DNA of 64,000 bases from the NCBI GenBank assembly GCA_016946835.1, contig JACVTC010000051.1, positions 525,501-589,500 of the forward strand, in the 5' to 3' direction. Source of the DNA: Neocallimastix lanati (nom. inval.). Its lineage: Eukaryota; Neocallimastigomycota; Neocallimastigomycetes; Neocallimastigales; Neocallimastigaceae. A program made the translations under genes and the position numbers. The notes under the pieces were generated by a model. That model had not been told where the DNA came from. It ran no database searches and worked only from the letters and a program-made list of their open reading frames with translations. Shown one piece after another: positions 13,905 through 26,174 of this stretch; position 1 is the first letter of the stretch; the number at the start of each line of letters is the position of its first letter.

Positions 13905-14589
13905 TTCTTTAGACTTTTATTAATAAATAATTTCCTAATTAATAAATAGATGTATAAATAAATAATAACTAAAAAAAACTACTTTAATAGATTTATCAAT
14001 TTTTAACTTTTATATTGATAAAGTATTCAGGTTCGGTTATCTCCTATTGGGTGAAGTTATATTATTTAATTATGTATTTTTATTAATATAATTTATTTAT
14101 TCATTTAATAATATATTTATTTTTTTATAATTTAAATTTATTTATTTAATTGAACGCTAAATTTTATTTACTTTTATCAATAAAAACATATTTGATTTTG
14201 GAAATAATATTACAATTGCAATTGCAAAGAACAAATATAAAGAAAAAGTATTCTTTATATAATTTTCTTTAATTAAAAACTATTTTATTATTATTTTATT
14301 GTATTATTTTGTTACTTCGATTTTTAAATCAATTATTAAGTGAATAATTAAATAAATCATATAATGGTTAGATTATATGATTTTAATTCTTTTATTTAAA
14401 TGTTATTAATAAAAGAATTATATAAAAATATAAATGTTATTAATAATTGTTCTATTATTTAAATGCTATTAATAACGAAATTATATAAAAATATAAATGT
14501 TTCTAAAAATATAAACGTTATTAATAATAATTCTTTTATTTAAATGTTATTAAAAAAAATAATAATTATAATGATAAAATTATTAATTA

Positions 14590-14913
14590 GGGTGTGGGGC
14601 ATTTCGCCAAATTGCATTTCGCCAATTTTTTTGAAAGCATGTGGCGTATTAAAAAAATGTGGCATTTCGCCAAATCGAAAATTATTAAATAAATAAATAA
14701 ATCAATAAATAAAATTAAATATTATTAATATCGCATAAAAACAATTTTAAAAAATATATACTTTTAATTAATATTTATTTATTTATTATTCATTTATTTA
14801 TATCAATACTCTACTTGTCGAAATGCAACCTGTCGAAATGCAACTTGGGGAAATGCAACATTTTAATACTACGCCACTTGGCGAAATGCAACCTGGCGAA
14901 ATGCAATTCTCCC
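14590..14913. mobile_element. MULE-type MITE, 324 bp, with 9-bp target-site duplication
   Basis: The element is flanked by TATTAATTA at 14,581-14,589 and 14,914-14,922. The left end reads GGGTGTGGGGCATTTCGCC, and the right end reversed reads GGGAGAATTGCATTTCGCC. Both ends contain several copies of a motif near GCAACYTGGCGAAAT. It closely resembles the element at 45,134-45,468, sharing the interior TATTAATATCGCATAAAAAC. There is no coding content; transposase would come from a full MULE. Confidence 0.85.
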
Positions 14914-15349
14914 TATTAATTATACAGACGTATTTGAATATTTATTTAAACTATATAAATTTAATAAGCTTATAAATTAAATTTTTGAATGACAGAATTC
15001 TGATTATTTCATTTTGTCATTCCTCATTTCTTAATTATTTATTATAAAGTAATATTTATATTATATTATTTAAATCAGTTAAACAATCAAACCACAAATT
15101 AATAATATTATTTCTATCACATTTAGCATCAATTAACTTGGCTTCAATATCTTTGTAGCGTTCAATTAAGACACTGATTTCATTAGTTTTATTTATTGAT
15201 CTTTTTTTTATTTTCCAAATTCCTCTTATTTTTCTTTGATAATCATAATATGATAAATGTTTAAATTCATTTAATTTATCTATTAATTCATAAAAAGATG
15301 GTTTTATTGGAAATAAATTATTTAAATAATTATTGAGTTATTCTGAGGC

Positions 15350-16220
15350 ATTATATATTCCATATTATTATTATAATTCCAAATTTTCATATCATAAGCA
15401 ACTAAATATATTTTATAAAAAAATTCTAAAAATTTTGATAATCGACAATAATTATTTTGAATGGATTTAATTTTAATTATAACATAAATATCAAATATGT
15501 ATTCAAGATTTATTAATAGTAAATTTGAAATAGCTTTATAATAAATAAATAAATTATTATTTTTTAGTTCATTATAATATAATTTATTTTTTTTAATTTC
15601 TAGTGATTTTTTATAATGTCAAATGCAATATTTAATATTTGTATTAGGAAATATTGTTTTTGCTGCTTTAGATATGTCTCTTTCAAAATCACAATGCAAT
15701 TTTTTTGGTTCATTTATAATATTATTGCTACATGTATTAGCTTTTTTTTTTTTTTTTTGATTTTCAAATAATATTTTATATGTTTCTTGTTCTTTATTTT
15801 TTAATATTGCAAAAGAAGTAGTGTAAAAACTATCTAATTCTTTAACATAAGTTCTTGTGATAAATATTTGATAACTAAATTTAGGGGCAATAAAAGATGT
15901 ACCATCAACAAATATATCTTCATTATATTCCCTAAATAATTTTGCTTGAAAAGCGGATTGAAAAATTATTAAATTAGAATTTTTGAATATCATAAAATTT
16001 TCACCTCGCTTTGTTTTATAATATTCAGATTAACTAGGAATTTCAGCAAATGTTGTTACAGTGGATGGTAGTTTATATTTAAATTTCTTGATATTTGGGA
16101 TTTAATTGAATTATATTCTGGACATATAAGTCCAATTTCTTTAGAAACTTTTTTATTAATAATAATTTGCTCTTTTCCTTTGTTAGACTCACATCAATAA
16201 TTAGATTTTCTTCCATTTCT
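15350..16220 (-). pseudogene. MULE transposase remnant
   Basis: Mutator-like transposases cut and paste DNA with an RNase H-like DDE domain. Read on the minus strand from about 16,220 to 15,350 the frame is interrupted by stops. The clearest part (15,993-15,619) shows IIFQSAFQAKLF, then EDIFVDGTSFIAP, then KLHCDFERDISKAAKTIFP and NIKYCI. These fit the MULE domain order: VDGT with the first catalytic Asp, DFE with the second acidic site, then the C-terminal Cys/His region, where a stop replaces the residues after KYCI. Upstream of 15,993 the homologous N-terminal part (TTFAEIP, YYKTKRGENFMIF) is in shifted frames. The remnant at 45.9-46.5 kb on the plus strand aligns throughout. The gene is inactive: several stops, frame changes and a poly-Lys run from A-tract expansion. 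Confidence 0.8.
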
Positions 16221-16369
16221 ATATTTTTATAAATATTATTTAATTATATAATTAAAATTATTATATTAATTATCCAATATTATTCTTATTATTAATTTCG
16301 AAAAATTAGTTTTTCAATTATTTGTTAAATAAATAAATAAATAATGTAATAATATAAGTACAAGAATTT

Positions 16370-16760
16370 AAAATAAAATAAATTGTAGAAATATAAAATA
16401 TAATAAATAGTAGAAATATTAATATAAAGTACAAATTGAATAAAATAAAATAAATATTGAATGTAATAATACAAAAGTACAATTATATAAAATAAAATAA
16501 AAGAAATATTTATTATTATTTTTTATTAAAGAATATTAAAGATAATTTATTTTTAAAAATAAAATGTTTTATTTAATTATATATTAAAAAGCAAAAATAT
16601 CATTTATATTTAATGAGATTATTAACAATCAATAATATTGTTTTATATATTAAATTATATCATTAATTGAATATAATAAAAATGCAAAAAAAAATTTCAT
16701 TTCGAAAACATTGATCTTTAATATTCTTTAATAAAAAATAATAATAGATATTTATTTTAT
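16370..16760. repeat. Large imperfect inverted repeat at the satellite boundary
   Basis: Left arm 16,500-16,553 (ending TTTTTATTAAAGAATATTAAAG) pairs with right arm 16,707-16,755 (CTTTAATATTCTTTAATAAA onward); the loop is about 153 nt. Outside the left arm, 16,370-16,500 carries reversed, diverged copies of the satellite spacer (AAAGTACAAATTGAATAAAA). The right arm runs straight into the satellite. Confidence 0.75.
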
Positions 16761-18590
16761 TTTATTTTATTTTATTTATTTTATTTATTTATTTTATTTT
16801 ATTTTATTTATTTATTTTATTTTATTTTATTTTATTTTATTTTATTTTATTTTATTTTATTTTATTTTATTTTATTTTATTTTATTTTATTTTATTTTAT
16901 TTTATTTTATTTTATTTTATTTTATTTTATTTTATTTTATTTTATTTTATTTTATTTTATTTTATTTTATTTTATTTTATTTTATTTTATTTTATTTTAT
17001 TTTATTTTATTTTATTTTATTTTATTTTATTTTATTTTATTTTATTTTATTTTATTTTATTTTATTTTATTTTATTTTATTCAATCTGTACTTTATATTC
17101 AAATTTCAACTATTTATTTTATTTTATTTTATTTTATTTTATTTTATTTTATTTTATTTTATTTTATTTTATTTTATTTTATTTTATTTTATTTTATTTT
17201 ATTCAATCTGTACTTTATATTCAAATTTCAACTATTTATTTTATTTTATTTTATTTTATTTTATTTTATTTTATTTTATTCAATCTGTACTTTATATTCA
17301 AATTTCAACTATTTATTTTATTTTATTTATTTTATTTATTTATTTTATTTTATTTTATTTTATTTTATTTTATTTTATTTTATTTTATTTATTTATTTTA
17401 TTTTATTTTATTTTATTTTATTTTATTTTATTTTATTTTATTTTATTTTATTTTATTTTATTTTATTTTATTTTATTTTATTTTATTTTATTTATTTTAT
17501 TTTATTTTATTTTATTTTATTTTATTTTATTTTATTTTATTCAATCTGTACTTTATATTCAAATTTCAACTATTTATTTTATTTTATTTTATTTTATTTT
17601 ATTTTATTTTATTTTATTTTATTTTATTTTATTCAATCTGTACTTTATATTCAAATTTCAACTATTTATTTTATTTTATTTTATTTTATTTTATTTTATT
17701 TTATTTTATTTTATTTTATTTTATTTTATTCAATCTGTACTTTATATTCAAATTTCAACTATTTATTTTATTTTATTTTATTTTATTTTATTTTATTTTA
17801 TTTTATTCAATCTGTACTTTATATTCAAATTTCAACTATTTATTTTATTTTATTTTATTTTATTTTATTTTATTTTATTTTATTCAATCTGTACTTTATA
17901 TTCAAATTTCAACTATTTATTTTATTTTATTTTATTTTATTTTATTTTATTTTATTTTATTCAATCTGTACTTTATATTCAAATTTCAACTATTTATTTT
18001 ATTTTATTTTATTTTATTTTATTTTATTTTATTTTATTTTATTTTATTTTATTTTATTTTATTTTATTCAATCTGTACTTTATATTCAAATTTCAACTAT
18101 TTATTTTATTTTATTTTATTTTATTTTATTTTATTTTATTCTATTTTATTTTATTTTATTTTATTTTATTCAATCTGTACTTTATATTCAAATTTCAACT
18201 ATTTATTTTATTTTATTTTATTTTATTTTATTTTATTTTATTTTATTTTATTTTATTTTATTTTATTTTATTTTATTTTATTTTATTTTATTTTATTTTA
18301 TTTTATTTATTTATTTTATTTTATTTTATTTTATTTTATTTTATTTTATTTTATTTTATTTTATTTTATTTTATTTTATTTTATTTTATTTTATTTTATT
18401 TTATTTTATTTTATTTTATTTTATTTTATTTTATTTTATTTTATTTTATTTTATTTTATTTTATTTTATTTTATTTTATTTTATTTTATTTTATTTTATT
18501 TTATTTTATTTTATTTTATTTCATTTTATTTTATTTTATTTTATTTTATTTTATTTTATTTTATTCAATCCTTTGTATTCATATTTCAAC
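16755..18590. repeat. Compound (TTTTA)n satellite with 12 interspersed ~35-bp spacers
   Basis: About 1.8 kb of TTTTA pentamers is broken by a conserved spacer beginning CAATCTGTACTTTATATTC and ending AACTATTTA. Spacers start near 17,082, 17,203, 17,280, 17,541, 17,633, 17,730, 17,808, 17,885, 17,961, 18,068 and 18,171, with a diverged last copy near 18,566. Pentamer blocks between spacers range from about 35 to over 350 bp. Occasional TTTA (4-mer) variants and single changes (TTCTA, TTTCA) occur. No coding role is seen. Confidence 0.95.
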
Positions 18591-18599
18591 TATTTATTT

Positions 18600-20933
18600 T
18601 AATTTATTTAATTTTATATACTTCTACTTTTATATTATTAAATTTAATATTTATTTTATTTATTTATACATTTATTTTTTTACATATAATTGAATTAAAA
18701 ATTTTTATGGCATTAACAAAAAAATTTACAAGCCATTAAAAATAAATGGCGTATTGAAAATTTGTATTATAAAAATTGCTGCATTCCTTATTAATTTATT
18801 TTTATGTAATTATTAATAAAAAATTTATTAATAATTAAAGTTTTATTTTCATTTTTATTTTATATCAATGTAAAAAATAATAATGAAACTAATAAAAAAT
18901 TAATAGAGAATATAAAATGATATTACACAATCTCAACAACGATGAAAATTGTCATAATGAAACTAATAAGGGCAATACTAAAAATATAAAAGGAAAAAAC
19001 CCTTTCAATGAATATTCAAAAGACACTAACAATTATGGACAATATTGGTGTGGATAATAAATTAAAAATCATACAAAAAGAAGACAAAAATATTAAAAAT
19101 CACAAAAATTCTTCAAAAAATGATGAAAATTTAGAAAGCAAAAACAAAAATAATGATGAAATTTTATTTAATAATAAAACAAATCAATAGAGAAAAATAT
19201 TCTAATGAATCTATTAATAACATTTTAATAGAGATGATATTGAGAAAACTCTAATTAAATATAAGTATATCAGTTCTGACAAAATGTGTAATGACTACCT
19301 TTTCAAATCGAATTATAATCACAAATAAAAATTGATTTGAGGAGTGCAAAAGTAATTAAAAAATATAAATAAATAAACTTTTTAATTTAGGTTTTATAAT
19401 TAAATAATAGAAAAATATAAATCATAAATAATTATGGAAAAATAAACTTAAAACATAAATTTTTATTATTTATGTTAGTCCATAATTCAATGTAAATCAT
19501 TAGATTAATCATGCGCATATAAATGGTTTCTTTGTTCACGTGAAATAATTATAGAGTTATAATTTATTCTTTAGATGAAAATTTTCGACTTTCATTAATA
19601 ATTTCCTAAAATATAAATAAATGTATAAATAAATAATAAATAAATAAATTTTAATAATAATAATAATAATTATTATTATTATTATTATTATTATTAAATT
19701 TTATTTATTTATTATTATTTACTATTTATTATATTTATTATTATTATTATTGTTACTATTTATTATTATTTATTATTATTATTATTATTAATTATTATAA
19801 TTATATTTTATTTATTGCTTTCTGTATAAAACTTCATGTTATTGTTACTTGGTATAAATAATATATTCCATTTTAATTTGTATTGAAAATTTTATTATTA
19901 CAATAAAAATATTGGTTTATTTATTTATTTTTCTATTTATTCATATATTTATAATTATTATTAATATATTAATTATTTGTTATTTATTTACTTATTTTTT
20001 TGGTAAATGAATTTTATATAGAAATTTTATATAATGAAATAATTTTATTCTAAAATAATAACCTATTTTTTTATCCAATCACTTAAGAAATATATTAAAT
20101 ATTGCATATTTCTTAAATAAGTCCCCTTTAGAAATATAAAATCATATACTCATATATACTATTTAAAATAAAAATTCTATAACTTATAAAAATTTTTTTA
20201 TTTCATATAAATTATTTAAATGAGTATAATGTAATAACATATTGAATAATATAATATTAAATTATATATATATATAAAGGAAAAGTTTAATTTATTATTT
20301 AGTATATAATATATATTAAATAATAAATACATTTTATATTATTTATTGTATCATTTTTAATTTATTTTTATATTACTTAATTTATTTAAATATATTATGT
20401 TTATATATATAACATAATATTAAAGTAAAAATCGAAACTTTCAATTTTTATATTAATTATTAATATAATAAAATATAATAATGTATTCTTCTATAATTTC
20501 CAATAATGTGAAAAAGTTTTGTCAGAATATATATATTCATCAAGGAATTATATATTTATTCTTTTTTTTCTCCTGCTAATTTGAGAAACTGCTTTTTGTC
20601 ATTAATTTTTTTTATTTTAATTTTAAAATCTTTTTTTTTTAAAAAAAAGAAAAAAATTGAAATTATTAAAAAATATTAAAAATTAAATAAAAAATAAAAA
20701 ATAAAAAATAATAATAATAATAATAAATATATTTAGCGTTAAAAAAAAAAAAAAAATTATTGTTATTTTTTAAGACGGAATAATAATAAAATTTTATTTT
20801 AATTTTTTATTTTTTATTTATTTAATTGTTATATTTTATTATTATTATTATTATCAGTAAAATTCTACATTATTTATAAGGTAAGACAAAAAAAAAAAAA
20901 TAAAATAAGAGATTAATCCTTGGAAAATTAAAA
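18600..20933. other. Intergenic region with repeat and coding scraps
   Basis: A Lys/Asn-rich open stretch near 18,917-19,190 has weakly protein-like composition but no recognisable domain and ends in a stop; it may be debris of a mobile element. 19,430-19,650 is the uninterrupted paralogue of the repeat at 13.04-13.95 kb. The rest is ATT triplets (19,655-19,800) and A/T runs leading to the mitofusin start. Confidence 0.45.
19430..19650. repeat. Dispersed repeat, uninterrupted copy
   Basis: This is the paralogue of 13,035-13,197 plus 13,905-13,965. It runs from AATAAACTTAAAA through ATTTATTCTTTAGA directly into TTTCATTAATAATTTCCTA without the 707-bp insertion found in the other copy. It therefore shows the pre-insertion sequence at that site. 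Confidence 0.65.
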
Positions 20934-23634
20934 ATGCAACAACAAATTCAATCAGAAGATAATATTTCTTTGTCAGAAAATGTTTTAAATGTTGAAAAAC
21001 CAATAATTAGAATAGATTCAAAATTTGCTTCTGATTCAGTTTCTGATTTAACTCAAGACTTAAAAAATGAAAAAACTGTTGAAGATGCATTCATGGAAAA
21101 GCGTAATTTATTACTTAGTTTAATTAATGGAACTAAGACATTATTAACAAATATGAGAGCTAATCGCAATAATTGGCCAGTTCAATATCCAATTAAGGAT
21201 CATAATGAAAAAGAAACTAAAGATAGATCTGTTGATACCGATTCAATTAAAAAAGGATTAGAAGATAATATTGTTAATTTTGATGATGATAATCTTGAAG
21301 TTCTTCGATTAAATTTAAAAGTTGAAAATTATGCTGATTCAATGGCTACTGCATGGGACAATGCAATTATTGCTCATTTAGATAGTAAAATATTAGAAAG
21401 TACACGTCATTTAGAAAAATTATATATGAGAATCTCCGATACTAGTTCTAAAGTTTTAATTACTGGTGATCTTAATGCTGGTAAAAGTACCTTTGTTAAT
21501 GCTGTTTTAAGGAAATCAGTTGTTCCACAAGATCAGCAACCATGTACAGCAGGTTTTTGTGAAGTTATTGATGCTAAAAATAATGATGGAATCGAGGAAG
21601 TTCATGCTATTGATGATCCAGAAACTTACAATCGTGAAGATCCATCAACTTTCACTCGTTTCCAACTTGACCACTTAAAAGAAGTAATTACTGAAAATGC
21701 TCATCAATACAGTTTATTCAAAATTTATTGTAATGATGACCGTACAGAAGAAGAAAGTTTATTGAATAATGGTGTTGTTGATATTAGTTTGATTGATTCA
21801 CCAGGTCTTAATATTGATTCTCTTAAGACAACAGCATTATTTGCTCAACAAGAAGAAATTGATGTTATTGTATTTATGGTCAATGCTGAAAACCACTTTA
21901 CTTTATCCGTAAATATTTTTAATTATTATACTTTATTTATTTCAAGTTATAATTATTTCAAAACTTAAAACCAAGTATTAAATTTTAATATATCATTAAT
22001 TTTATATATACATATATATATTATTTAATTAATTAATACTTTATATTTTAATTTTTCAATTAAATTTTTTTTTAAAATAGGGTAAACAATTTTTACAAAA
22101 TGCTGGAAAAGAAAAGGGTTATATATTTATTGTTATTAATCGTTTCGATCAAATTGAAGAACCAGAAAGATGTAAGAGAGATATTTTGTCCCAAATTGAA
22201 AAAATTTCACCAAAAACCTATGAAGATTCTGATAATTTAGTTCACTTTGTTAGTGCAAAGAAAACACTTTTAGAACATAAGAAAGGAAATCATGGTACTA
22301 AAGAATTTGATAATCTTGAGCAATGTTTAAGAACTTTCATTTTAGAAAAGAGATCTAAATCTAAGTTAAATCCAGCTAAGGTCTACTTAGAAAATGTTTT
22401 AAAAGATATCAAATATATATCGGAATATAATAAACAACTTGAAATGGATAAAATAAGAGCTATTCAAGAAAAAATAGACGGTGAAATGCCAAATTATTAT
22501 AACTTAAAAAGTGTTAAAGAAGAAGTTTCTGATGATATCGATAAAATTATTGATTCCACTAGTTCAAAGGTTCAAGCATATACAAAAGATTATTTAAGTA
22601 GATTTGTTAAAGATTTAGAAAGATATTCATTAGAAGTTGAATATAATGGTTTTATATATGCATGGAGTTACGCTAATGAATTAAGAAACCATTTATATCA
22701 ATTAGCTGCTAAAAGAGCAAGATATTGTGCTAAATATGGTCAAAAATCAGCTGCTGAATGTATTGAACATGTTAAAAATATGATTAAAGATGTTGAAATT
22801 GACGAATCTATAACGGCTGTATTAGATCAAGCTAACGTCGATTCGATAATGGGAGACGAAGAATTTTTAGCGCCAAAACTTAATGGTGAAGTTGGTAGTA
22901 ATAAGAATATTATAAAGGCTATTAGTCTCGAATTTTCTGATTTCTTTGATTTACAAGATCAATTAGAAATAGTTAAGGATTATTTACCAAGTTTCGCTAT
23001 GCTTGCCTCAGGTATATATGGTTATCATAAATTAGCTGGTCAATTAATTAGTGTTGGAAATCGTATTGGTATAGAAAATATTGCAAAGGCTGCTTTTGTT
23101 GCTTTAGGAATTGCAGGTAAATAATAAATTGTTTAATTATTGAAATAAATATTCATAGATTATTAATAATTAATTTTTAATAATTAATTATGTGGAATAA
23201 ATATAAACATTAATAAAAAAAATTTATTTATAATGTAAATATTTTCAATTCAAAAAAATAAAAAAAAAAAAAAAAAATTAATAGGTTTAGGATCTTTAAC
23301 CTTCGCATTATCAAATATGAAATATACAATAGAACATAAAGTTACACAAAAAGTTCGTAATCATTTACGTACAATTGAATATGTGGATAATAACGTCGAT
23401 CGAATTTCAAAGAATACAAGAAGATCTTTACGTGTAGTTTTATGGGATTTCCATAATCAATTCTCAAAAACCTTTGAATCAACTATTAAGAAGCGTGAAG
23501 AATATGAACATGAACAACGTATGGCTGAGGATGCTAAAGAATTTTTCGCTTCCTTATCAAAACGTAGTGAAGAATTAAAGAAAATGGTCAGTACTATTGA
23601 TCTTGAAAATGCACCAAAATCAAAATCTCATTAA
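20934..23634 (+). CDS. FZO1: Mitofusin (Fzo1-type transmembrane GTPase)
   Basis: Mitofusins are dynamin-related GTPases of the outer organelle membrane that tether and fuse mitochondria. Three exons, 20,934-21,908, 22,081-23,116 and 23,285-23,634, join in phase to 786 residues. Donors are TCC/GTAAAT and GCAG/GTAAAT; acceptors are AAATAG and TTAATAG. GTPase motifs are complete: G1 GDLNAGKST near residue 178, G3 DSPGLN near 289, G4 NRFD at 345-348. Coiled-coil heptads follow. A paired hydrophobic segment spans the second junction (AAFVALGIAGLGSLTFAL, about 662-682), as expected for the Fzo double membrane hairpin. The C-terminal ~100 residues form the charged HR2-like helix. The N-terminal arm of about 165 residues is typical of fungal Fzo1. 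The start is the first ATG of the frame, after an A-rich leader. The length is close to fungal Fzo1. In an anaerobic fungus it would presumably act on hydrogenosomes; that is inference. Confidence 0.9.
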
Positions 23635-24340
23635 ATTTGTTAATAATAAATTAATATAAAATAATTTAAATATAACTTCCTTCATATTTTATATATATAT
23701 ATAATATATTTATTTAATTTAAAAAAAAAAAAAAATGATAAGTTTTTGAACATATTTTCTTTTCTTTTTCTTTTACTTTTTCTTTTTTTTTTTTTTTTTA
23801 TTTTATATAAATATATATACATATAATTCAATGTTAATAATTCTAAAATGAAAAAGTTACTATTTTATTATATATATAAAAAAAAGTTTAAAGTAAATTA
23901 ATAAATAAAAATTAAAAAAAAAAAATAATAATAATAAATAAAAATTAATAAATAAATAATAATTCAATAAATAAAAATAAAAATAAAAATTACTAAAAAA
24001 AAGTAAAAAAAAAATAAAAAATAATTAAAAAAAAATAAATAAATAAATAAATAAATAAATAAATTATATATATAAATAATAATATATAAAGATTAATTTT
24101 GAATAATAATAACAATAATAAAATAAAATAAAGCAAACTTATTCATAATTAAAATTAAAATTTTAGGTGGTACGCTCTAGTAAAATTATTATTTTTAAAA
24201 TAGGTAATTAATAGTAATTTAATGTAAATATTTATTATATTAAATAAGAGAAGATAATAATCTATCAAGTTGTGCTTAATAATTTAATTATTAGATTCAT
24301 TAAATTATTATAAATGAATTTAAAAGAATAAGAAGAAAAA
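23635..24340. other. AT-rich intergenic DNA
   Basis: This is the downstream flank of the mitofusin gene: A-runs and AAT repeats such as AAATAAATAAAT near 24,040-24,065. No gene is seen. Confidence 0.5.
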
Positions 24341-24999
<659 letters not shown>

Positions 25000-25000
<1 letters not shown>

Positions 25001-25666
25001 ATTATTATTGTTATTTATTTGTTTAGTTTTTAATAATAATTATTATTATTAAATTTGTATTCATAATGAAATTTAAAATCATAAGAAACTTTAAAAATCA
25101 AAAATATCTAATATATTATTTAATGGAATTTTTTTATTTTTATTATACAACATATATTTATTTAATTATTAATATAATTTAATCTTAATTAGCTTTTCAT
25201 AGTACCATGTTATTTCAATAATTTTTAATATATTATAATTACGGAATTATAAAACTATTTATCTAAGCATTATTTTATAAAAGCCGTAAATTCAAAAATT
25301 AATAGTTTTTTTTTTAAAGGAACGTTTAAAGTAATTTTTATATTAATAATAATAATAATAATCATTATTATCTGATTATTACTATACAATTCTAATTAGC
25401 GTTGTTATTTTTATAAGTTATAAAAATATCTTTTTTATGGAATTATTATATTTTTTTAAAAAGTTCTATTTTTAAATATTATAATTAATTTTCTCTAAAT
25501 ATTATAAAATTTATTTTTTATTAAAAATAGCAAATATTAACTGCTAATTAAAATATAAAAAAATAAAATTTAAAAAGAAAATTTTACATATGATTTATAA
25601 TTTATTTTTATAATTTTAGAATTATTTTTTTTTTTTTTTTTGTTTTGTTTTGTTTTTTTGTTTTTT

Positions 25667-25697
<31 letters not shown>

Positions 25698-26174
25698 GTA
25701 TTTGTTTTAGTTATTTAATAAAACTTCATGGTTTAAAGTTTATTCTATTATTAAAAAAATACTAATTATATAAATTAAATTTAACAAAAAAATATACATA
25801 TAATAAAATAAAACAAAATAAAATAAAATAAAATTTTATATAATAACGAAGTTTAAATATAATTATTTTAAAATTAAAATTGCTATTCTTTTAATCAATA
25901 AATATTTTACATATATAAATTTTTTTTTTCTTTTTTTTTATTTTATTAAAAATTCATTTATACAGTAAAGAATATAAATTATTAATTTATATATAATATT
26001 TATGAAGTGAAGATTATAAATTATTAATTTATATATAGTATTTATAAAATATTTTAAATTTTATTGTATTTTTTTTCTTTTTTTTTTTGTTTATAATATA
26101 TTAAAATTAATTTTTTTATAATAGAACTATTATTATCTATAAACAATTATAAAATCGAAACAAAAAAAAAAAAA
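25000..26174. other. AT-rich intergenic DNA upstream of a secreted-protein gene
   Basis: A/T runs including long T-tracts at 25,625-25,700. Two near-copies of a ~44-bp unit lie at 25,967-26,050 (TATAAATTATTAATTTATAT, with GTGAAGA between them). No gene is seen; the promoter of the following gene must lie here, but no motif can be claimed. Confidence 0.5.
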
